Shown here: positions 7,775-13,292 of the stretch, piece after piece
How positions within the stretch are numbered: position 1 is the stretch's first letter
Layout: each line of letters starts with the position of its first letter
Assembly: GCA_946536145.1 (NCBI GenBank)
Contig: CAMNEA010000020.1
Location: forward strand, 1-42,312
Length of the DNA: 42,312 bases
Origin: an uncultured Butyrivibrio sp.
Lineage (GTDB): Bacteria; Bacillota; Clostridia; Lachnospirales; Lachnospiraceae
Reading direction: 5' to 3'
Position numbers and translations under genes: made by a program
The notes under the pieces: generated by a model
Told to the model about the DNA's origin: nothing
What the model saw: the letters and a program-made list of their open reading frames with translations, nothing else
The model's database searches: none

Positions 7775-8066
7775 GCGTCGGCCCAGAAACAAAAAGAGCT
7801 TTTCTGGGACGACGCAAAATGCTGTTTGGATTCGTTATATAAGAAAACTGAGGACCTGCCGTCGTCCCAGAAACAAGAAAAGCATTTCTGGGACGACGCA
7901 AAATGCTGTTTGGATTAGTAATATAAGAAAATTGAAGACATGCCGTCGGCCCAGAAACAAGAAAAGCATTACTGGGACGACGGCATGTGTTGTTTGAGAC
8001 CATAACACAAGAAAACTGATGACTTTACGTCGTCCCAAAAATGAAAAGATTATTATAGGGACGACG
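7775..8066. repeat. 84-bp tandem array of four stem-loop units
   Basis: The CGTCG that opens each stem falls at 7776, 7860, 7944 and 8028, a strict 84-bp period. Each unit holds an inverted repeat (consensus GTCGTCCCAGAAA / TTTCTGGGACGAC). The second has 13 perfect base pairs (7861-7873 with 7885-7897), the third is extended to 16 with one mismatch (7939-7954 with 7972-7987), and the fourth keeps only 9 bp (8028-8036 with 8058-8066). Between stems lies a conserved AAAATGCTGTTTGGATT...ATATAAGAAAA segment. Because 84 is a multiple of three, long spurious frames run through it on both strands; none has a convincing ribosome site. Confidence 0.85.
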
Positions 8067-8125
8067 CAGCTCATCCTACTGCATCTGCACTCTGACACCC
8101 TAAATTATGAATACAAAATATATGC

Positions 8126-8404
8126 ATTCTTGGATTAAGAATCCAAGAATGTATCAACCAAGCCATTTTAATTCGACTTCGGCGAAGGGCTTGGTTGACT
8201 CCTGAATCATGTTCTTACGAAATCCGCAGCAGGTGCGGATTTCTGTAATTTTATCTAAGAATACATGACTTCTTAGATAAAATATCAGAAACCCGCACCT
8301 GCTGCGGGTTTCGTGAGAACATGATACAAGATGCAAACAAGCCTGCGATGTAGTCGCCTTCAAATGGCCTGTTTGATACATTCCTGGATTTTCAATCCAG
8401 GAAT
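8126..8404. repeat. Nested palindromic element, longest of three copies
   Basis: This is a nearly symmetric 279-bp element. Both ends are hairpins (ATTCTTGGATT, 8126-8136 with 8140-8150; ATTCCTGGATT, 8380-8390 with 8394-8404). Inside each lies an arm containing an AACCAAGCC or AACAAGCC stem, then a GAAACCCGCAGCAGGTGCGGGTTTC-type stem in the order CATGTTCT...CATG, and the centre is TTATCTAAGAA facing TTCTTAGATAA around 8250-8280. Related, shorter copies lie at 12246-12320 and 41736-41880. It looks like a mobile or amplified non-coding repeat. Confidence 0.8.
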
Positions 8405-8449
8405 ATATAGGCAGTGATGATTCTCAGCATATTACACCTGAGTTTTTGG

Positions 8450-9433
8450 TTATTTTACTATTACTTTGACAGTAACTGTTTTTGTGCCCTTTTTATAGTT
8501 TTTGTTTCCGGCAGCTGTTACCTTAAGCTTAACAGTATAGGTACCTTTTGAAAGTCCCTTTTTAAGCACCAGTTCACCTGTTTTCTTGTTGATACCAATT
8601 TTCTTATTTCCGGAGGATTTTGAATAGCTTATTTTACCTACAGCGCCATTCATCTGAAACATCTTCTTAGCAGCGATTTTCTGATCTGCCTTTTTAAGCT
8701 TGGAATATTTCACTGTAGGGGTCTTGTTGTATTTTACTTTTCCGGGATTAGGAGCTTTTTTGATTGTCCACTTGATGGTTTTGGGAGTTCTGGTATTATC
8801 TGACCATTTATATCCTGCCTTAAGTGTTGCCTTGGCCTTATAGGTCCCTGCATTTGTTCCTTTGTGTCCTGATATGGAATAACCGGTACCGGCGGGAACA
8901 CCAATCTGTTTTTTGCCGGTATATGTAAGATCTTTTGCGGTTGGTATTTTGGCAATTTTGTCTTGCTTTTTGGAACTGTCTGATTTGCTTCCGCCTTCAC
9001 CCTCGCCCGAAGATTTGCCGCCACTACTATCAGAACCACCACTTTCACTGCCGCTGCCACTTCCACTGCCACCATTTCCGTTGTTCCCGCCGGAATTGTT
9101 CTGTTTTTTTGCCTCCGCGTTTATTTTTCCGTTTTTGTCGTAGTTACATAGATCGCAATAACTGTCACCATTCAGATCAATATGAAATCCCTCAACCCAC
9201 TCTGAATGTGCGCCGCACGTTTCACAGACGACTCTTTCCTGATGATACTGAGCGCTAATAAAATCACCAAACTCAGAATGCATTTTTGAGTCTGCCGGAT
9301 TTTCACAGTTGCAGCGCCAGCCAGCACTTGCGTAAGCAATAATGCCAGCATTCATAAAGGGGGCAAAAGCCATAATTATTGCCATAGAAAGAATAACCGA
9401 GAACACTTTTGATTTAAAGCTGTTTTTCTTCAT
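8450..9433 (-). CDS. Secreted protein with Cys-rich module and MBG/YGX-like repeats
   Basis: This is a 327-residue exported protein. A signal peptide (MKKNSFKSK, hydrophobic core, cleavage near AYA) is followed by a Cys-rich module at about 39-103 with CNC, CETCGAH and DLNGDSYCDLCNYD, the last resembling a dockerin/EF-hand calcium loop with two cysteines. Next come a Gly/Ser-rich linker and a lysine-rich C-terminal half: one MBG/YGX-type repeat (DLTYTGKKQIGVPAGTG, then NAGTYKAKATLKAGYKW and TIKWTIKKA) and a beta-rich segment ending in TVKVIVK. Such repeats are common in secreted Lachnospiraceae proteins. A LytTR-type direct repeat and a TATAAT lie upstream, so it is probably a target of the regulator at 17887-18372. 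Function is unknown; a surface role is likely. Confidence 0.82.
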   Translation of the reverse strand: MKKNSFKSKVFSVILSMAIIMAFAPFMNAGIIAYASAGWRCNCENPADSKMHSEFGDFISAQYHQERVVCETCGAHSEWVEGFHIDLNGDSYCDLCNYDKNGKINAEAKKQNNSGGNNGNGGSGSGSGSESGGSDSSGGKSSGEGEGGSKSDSSKKQDKIAKIPTAKDLTYTGKKQIGVPAGTGYSISGHKGTNAGTYKAKATLKAGYKWSDNTRTPKTIKWTIKKAPNPGKVKYNKTPTVKYSKLKKADQKIAAKKMFQMNGAVGKISYSKSSGNKKIGINKKTGELVLKKGLSKGTYTVKLKVTAAGNKNYKKGTKTVTVKVIVK

Positions 9434-9487
9434 AGTTGATCACCTCATAGCTTTCTGTACGACCTGGACAAATTATTCTTTATTTTG

Positions 9488-9493
9488 ATTATA
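9488..9493 (-). promoter_or_regulatory. -10 element for the 327-aa secreted protein gene
   Basis: A perfect TATAAT on the minus strand lies 33 bases from the proximal edge of the 21-bp direct repeat at 9527-9555. No good -35 hexamer is seen, as expected for an activator-dependent promoter. Confidence 0.55.
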
Positions 9494-9526
9494 TTGGGCT
9501 CACAAAAAGACTCAATGATTTTTGTA

Positions 9527-9555
9527 TATTCGGTCGTTTTCCATGTCTATTCGGT
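9527..9555 (-). promoter_or_regulatory. LytTR-type direct repeat, site A
   Basis: Two identical TATTCGGT words (9527-9534, 9548-9555) are exactly 21 bp apart, with a conserved CGTTTT..GTGTC-like spacer. The same arrangement occurs at 13164-13192 and, with one altered half, at 18448-18476. Two-turn spacing of direct repeats is the binding pattern of LytTR-domain regulators, one of which is encoded in this window. Confidence 0.75.
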
Positions 9556-9617
9556 CATGATATCCATTCCTGGCACAGATGAGTGATGACAACAGTTTGG
9601 GAAAATAAAAAATAGAA

Positions 9618-9800
9618 TTATCTGAATTTATTTAATTTCTCATCGTATTCATAGCCGCAGGTCTTTAGTTTGCCGACAATTGAATCGACCTCTTCCTTAG
9701 AGATATCAAGTCCTTCGGCAAAAGCCTCCATAGAACTGTAGTTATCCCGAAGCTGTGTATTTATGTAACTAAGTAGCATTATCGGATCCTGTGGTAACAT
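9618..9800 (-). CDS. DUF4250 family protein
   Basis: This is a 60-residue cytoplasmic protein matching the DUF4250 pattern: PQDPIMLLSYINTQLRDNY at the start, then a helix with LDISKEEVDSIV, and the ending GYEYDEKLNKF. The family is small, widespread in Clostridia and of unknown function. AGGAGG lies just before the ATG. It is a separate gene between the htpG terminator and the secreted-protein promoter. Confidence 0.88.
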   Translation of the reverse strand: MLPQDPIMLLSYINTQLRDNYSSMEAFAEGLDISKEEVDSIVGKLKTCGYEYDEKLNKFR

Positions 9801-9832
9801 TTCCGTCCTCCTCTATATTTTTCTAAATCTAT

Positions 9833-9890
9833 TATAAAAGAACGCCAAAGATTGTACAGCTCTTGTAAACTGTTCCAATCCTTGACGTTC
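9833..9890 (-). terminator. Intrinsic terminator of htpG
   Basis: Read on the minus strand, a 15-bp stem with two mismatches (9876-9890 with 9840-9854; arm GAACGTCAAGGATTG) contains an inner ACAG/CTGT pairing and is followed by CTTTTATAAT, a weak T-tract. It lies about 95 bases beyond the htpG stop. Confidence 0.65.
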
Positions 9891-9983
9891 CTGCATAATT
9901 ATATGAGTCCGGAGCAAAATTCTGTATTTTGCCACTGCCGTCCACCACGTCGGACTTTTGCCTCGTCGTCTATTACATTCTTT

Positions 9984-12119
9984 TTACTTGGTCAGCACCA
10001 TCATGATCTCGTTGCTCCTTGCAATGAATTTGGTCATTGCGTCGGCCTCAAGAGGCGCATTCTGGATGCGGGCGAGGTCATAGAGCTGTTCACAGATCAT
10101 CTTGGTGTTGTCGTTATCTTCGTGTTCCATCACATACTGCACAAGAGGATGATTTGCATTCAGGATAAGGGTCTGTCCCTCCGCTCCGAAATCGCCCATG
10201 CTCATGCCGTTCATGGCGTACATCTTCATCATGTCAGCCATACGCCTTGACTCCTCAGATACTGTGAGCATTGATGACATCTTCTTGTCCTTGAGCTTCT
10301 CAAGTCTGATGGCGAGTTTATCATTCTTAAGAGCCTTTCTGATCTTCTCAGTGAGCTCTTTCTCCTTCTCCTCAAGCTCGGCTGCTGCCTTCTTGGAGGT
10401 CTTGGACTTGAAGGTATCTGTTAGGTCTGCATCGATCCTGCAGAAGCGGATTCCCTCGTTCTTGCGCTCAAGCTGCTCCATGAAAGGAACATCGATGTTG
10501 TGGTTCATTATGAAGGCATCCATCTTCTGTGCCTTGAACATGTTGATGTACTGGCTCTGCTGCTGCTCGTCTGTTACGTAGTAGATGGTGCGGGGCTCTT
10601 TGTCCTTCTCATCCTCAGCCTTTTTATCTTCTGAAGCAGTATCCTCTGTGGCAGCCTTGGCTCCCTCGTCTACAACCTCAGCTTCTACCTTATTGCCATC
10701 TTCATCGACAGCTTCAGCCTTCTGCGCCTCAGCCTCTGCCTCTTTGTTGATCTGAAGAGCTTCGGGTGTAGTGAGGTACTTGCCGTCGAGGTTCTTAAAG
10801 AGGATGTAGTCTGTCATCTTCTCGCAGAACTTATCATCTCTGAGGCACCCGTATTTGATGAACGGGCTGATGTCATCCCAGTACTTGTCGTAGTTCTCTT
10901 TGTCAGTCTTGCACATACCTGCGAGCTTCTCAGCGACCTTCTTGCTGATGTATTCTGAGATCTTCTTGACAAATCCGTCGTTCTGAAGAGCCGATCTTGA
11001 TACATTAAGAGGAAGATCAGGGCAGTCTATTACGCCCTTTAAGAGCATCAGGTACTCAGGAATGACTTCCTTGATATTGTCTGCAATGAACACCTGGTTG
11101 TTGTAGAGTTTGATCGTACCCTCGATTGACTCGAACTCCATGTTGATCTTGGGGAAGTACAGAATTCCCTTTAAGTTGAAAGGATAGTCCATGTTGAGGT
11201 GTATCCAGAACAGAGGCTCCTTGTAGTCGCGGAATACCTTTCTGTAGAACTCCTTGTACTCCTCTTCTGTGCAGTCCTTAGGTGTCTTGGCCCAGAGGGG
11301 ATGAGTATCGTTTAAAAGCTCAGGTCTTCTCTTTATCTTAAGCTTCTTCTCCTCCTCTTTGGCTTCAGTACTATCAGCACCTTCGCCCTCGGTCTTTGTT
11401 TCTTCCTTCTTCTCGGGCTCGATCACCTCAATTACGATGTCGTCATCTCTCTTCTCAGACTCCCTTATGGTCTCCGTACCCTCTTCATTCTCCCTTGAAA
11501 TATATATCTCATAGGGCATGAATGAACAGTATTTCTGAACAACCTCTTTGGCCTTGTACTCGTTGCAGAACTCAACACAGTCATCTGAGAGGTGAAGAGT
11601 TACAGTTGTGCCGACGTCAGTCTTATCTCCGTCTGTCATCTCGAAATCAGAGCCGCCATCGCAGGTCCAGTGAACAGATGCAGCATCTGACTTGCAGGAC
11701 AGTGTATCAATATCCACCCTGTCAGATACCATGAAGGTTGAATAGAAGCCGAGTCCGAAATGACCTATGATCTGATCGGCATTGGCCTTGTCCTTGTACT
11801 TGTTGAGGAAATCGGTAGCTCCGGAAAATGCCACCTGGTTGATGTACTCCTCTACCTCTTCTGCCGTCATGCCGATACCATTGTCGACGATCTTGATGGT
11901 CTTATCCTTGTCATTGAGGATTATATCCACGCGGGGCTTAAAGCCTTCAGGGAGCTCATACTCACCCATCATGTCCATCTTGCGTATCTTGGTGATGGCA
12001 TCACAGGCATTGGAGATCACCTCTCTGTAAAAAATATCATGGTCCGAATACAACCATTTCTTGATAATCGGAAACATGTTTTCGCTGTTGATTGAAAGAT
12101 TACCCTTCTTTGAAGCCAT
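9984..12119 (-). CDS. htpG: Molecular chaperone HtpG (Hsp90)
   Basis: This is the bacterial Hsp90, a homodimeric ATP-dependent chaperone. The N-terminal GHKL ATPase domain shows SDHDIFYREVISNACDA, DNGIGMT and GHFGLGFYSTFMV; the middle domain contains LPLNVSRSALQND with its catalytic Arg. The start is the ATG at 12119, with AAGGAG 8 bases upstream; a GTG 9 bases earlier is less likely. At 711 residues it exceeds the usual ~620-640 because of two acidic/lysine-rich insertions: about 35 residues between the N and middle domains (KKEETKTEGEGAD...), and about 60 residues near 450-515 (EAEAEAQKAEAV... EDEKDKEP). The first mimics the charged linker of eukaryotic Hsp90. A CIRCE operator lies upstream. 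Confidence 0.96.
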   Translation of the reverse strand: MASKKGNLSINSENMFPIIKKWLYSDHDIFYREVISNACDAITKIRKMDMMGEYELPEGFKPRVDIILNDKDKTIKIVDNGIGMTAEEVEEYINQVAFSGATDFLNKYKDKANADQIIGHFGLGFYSTFMVSDRVDIDTLSCKSDAASVHWTCDGGSDFEMTDGDKTDVGTTVTLHLSDDCVEFCNEYKAKEVVQKYCSFMPYEIYISRENEEGTETIRESEKRDDDIVIEVIEPEKKEETKTEGEGADSTEAKEEEKKLKIKRRPELLNDTHPLWAKTPKDCTEEEYKEFYRKVFRDYKEPLFWIHLNMDYPFNLKGILYFPKINMEFESIEGTIKLYNNQVFIADNIKEVIPEYLMLLKGVIDCPDLPLNVSRSALQNDGFVKKISEYISKKVAEKLAGMCKTDKENYDKYWDDISPFIKYGCLRDDKFCEKMTDYILFKNLDGKYLTTPEALQINKEAEAEAQKAEAVDEDGNKVEAEVVDEGAKAATEDTASEDKKAEDEKDKEPRTIYYVTDEQQQSQYINMFKAQKMDAFIMNHNIDVPFMEQLERKNEGIRFCRIDADLTDTFKSKTSKKAAAELEEKEKELTEKIRKALKNDKLAIRLEKLKDKKMSSMLTVSEESRRMADMMKMYAMNGMSMGDFGAEGQTLILNANHPLVQYVMEHEDNDNTKMICEQLYDLARIQNAPLEADAMTKFIARSNEIMMVLTK

Positions 12120-12180
12120 AGTTCTCACTCCTTTTTATAAAATAATAAGATGATAAAAATCCTTTTATCGTACAAATCCT

Positions 12181-12209
12181 AGTTTAATTCCACACCGGTC
12201 AAAAGTCAA
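12181..12209 (-). promoter_or_regulatory. Probable htpG promoter
   Basis: On the minus strand TTGACT (12204-12209) and TAAACT (12181-12186) are 17 bp apart, beginning 7 bp from the CIRCE operator. The -10 is a weak match. Confidence 0.5.
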
Positions 12210-12216
12210 TAAAAAA

Positions 12217-12243
12217 TTAGCACTCGATTGATTCGAGTGCTAA
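12217..12243 (-). promoter_or_regulatory. CIRCE operator (HrcA binding site)
   Basis: An exact match to the consensus: TTAGCACTC (12217-12225), nine bases, GAGTGCTAA (12235-12243). CIRCE is bound by the HrcA repressor and normally controls groE and dnaK operons. Here it lies 98 bases upstream of the htpG start, adjoining the probable -35 element. Confidence 0.95.
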
Positions 12244-12245
12244 CA

Positions 12246-12320
12246 GCAAGTCATGACTTCTTGAATGAAATACCAGAAACCCGCAGGCTGCGGGTTTCGT
12301 GAAAACATGATACGAGAGGC
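12246..12320. repeat. Short copy of the palindromic repeat, inverted orientation
   Basis: It contains AAGTCATGACTTCTTGAATGA, the stem GAAACCCGCA / TGCGGGTTTC, and AACATGATACGAGAGGCAAA, which is the reverse complement of the core of the copy at 41736-41880. It sits between the CIRCE operator and the next gene's stop, where its stem could also terminate the minus-strand transcript from upstream. Confidence 0.75.
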
Positions 12321-12327
12321 AAAAATA

Positions 12328-13076
12328 TCATGCAGTAAATTTATACCAGATAGAACTCTTGGTATTCTTCTTATAATAGACTGATTTTTTCAGCTCAATC
12401 TTTCCATTCCAGAAATTTGTTACGTCTTTTAGTTTTTTGTTTACTGAGTGCTCAAAGTCGAAGTCATTTCTCTTGCCTCCAAATGCCGTGTTGGGGCTGG
12501 CAAGTCCGATAATGAATGAGGGTTTATCGGTGCTTTTATACGTCTGGCTGAACTTATATTCTACGTTTGTTCTTATATATAAGTCATTATATTTTTTATA
12601 TGTGGGGTAATCAGGTCTTGTCAAAACTCCCTTAGTATGCCTGGCAGTAGAGTATTTAACCTTTCCGGTTTTGCTGTTTAGAACAAAGACATCAAAGGGA
12701 TAGAGGTCTTCATATTTTGACTTTTTCATAAATTTCGTAATTTCTTTGGATGCTTTCTTAATTTTCTCCTTACCCTCTTTGGTAATAGCGTATGTTACCG
12801 TTACTGTCACACCGTAGTACAACTTGCCATCGACAAAGCTTTTGTAAGGCTTGCCCTTAACTGCCTTGATCTTAACCTTGGCAGGAACATATCCAACTAC
12901 GGGGTATTTGATCTTAACAGTATATGTTTTTCCGTTTTTCGCCATATTCATGTTTTTGGTCGAATATGTCTTATTTGCTGCAACAGCAGTCTGGGGATAA
13001 TCAGTGTAAAAGCGATCGAAAGTGCCAGCAGTAATGTGAATATCCTGCTCAAAATTGAATTTGACTTCTTGTCCAT
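12328..13076 (-). CDS. Secreted lysine-rich protein; signal peptide and body in different frames
   Basis: The body (ATG-less frame, first internal ATG at 12951) is a lysine/tyrosine-rich beta protein of ~230 residues with no recognised family. The true start is very probably the ATG at 13076: AAGGAGG lies 8 bases upstream and a signal peptide follows (MDKKSNSILSRIFTLLLAL...). That frame reaches ATTATCCCC and then stops after 14 more codons. One extra C in the four-C run (plus strand 12993-12996) would join it to PQTAVAANKTYS, giving a perfect AVAA cleavage site. So a one-base loss, phase-variable tract, -1 slippage or sequencing error separates export signal and body. A LytTR-type site lies 88 bases upstream. 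Confidence 0.72.
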
Positions 13077-13125
13077 AAATTAAACCTCCTTGTCTAAGTG
13101 CTGTTATTAGTACTTCTTATGTGAC

Positions 13126-13131
13126 TTTATC
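13126..13131 (-). promoter_or_regulatory. -10-like element for the lysine-rich secreted protein gene
   Basis: GATAAA on the minus strand stands 32 bases from the proximal edge of direct repeat B. It matches TATAAT at 4 of 6 positions and was recognised mainly from the spacing shared with the other two sites. Confidence 0.4.
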
Positions 13132-13163
13132 AGATAATAATCACGCATACCATACTTTACGTT

Positions 13164-13192
13164 TATTCGGTCGTTTTTAGTGTCTATTCGGT
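13164..13192 (-). promoter_or_regulatory. LytTR-type direct repeat, site B
   Basis: Two TATTCGGT words (13164-13171, 13185-13192) are 21 bp apart with the spacer CGTTTTTAGTGTC, almost the same as in sites A and C. It lies 88 bases before the proposed start of the lysine-rich secreted protein. Confidence 0.75.
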
Positions 13193-13252
13193 TACTGTTT
13201 GCTCGCCCCAAGCAGGTCATACACAGTAGTGCGCATCCATAGCGGAGCGTTT

Positions 13253-13292
13253 TTGTTTAACAGGAAATCAGGAGGAATTTCCTGTTAAACAA
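13253..13292 (-). terminator. Inverted repeat at the end of the hybrid kinase gene
   Basis: A perfect 15-bp inverted repeat (TTGTTTAACAGGAAA, 13253-13267, with 13278-13292) overlaps the kinase stop codon at 13285-13287. Minus-strand sequence after the stem is AAACGC rather than a T-run, so it may stabilise the 3' end of the message instead of being a classical terminator. Confidence 0.5.

Noticed and set aside
7775..8066. CRISPR array
   Set aside because: Repeats are imperfect, the whole 84-bp unit is repeated including the would-be spacers, and no cas genes are present.
7725..8098. Open frames on both strands with 28-residue repeats (RRPRNKKS / FLFLGRR words)
   Set aside because: They arise because the 84-bp repeat is a multiple of three and lacks stops; no convincing ribosome sites, three overlapping frames are equally open, and the conservation is in the stems rather than in codons.
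8154..8381. Small frame containing SCSHETRSRCGF, and similar ones at 41696-41955
   Set aside because: These are translations of the palindromic repeat, appear on both strands and have no ribosome site.
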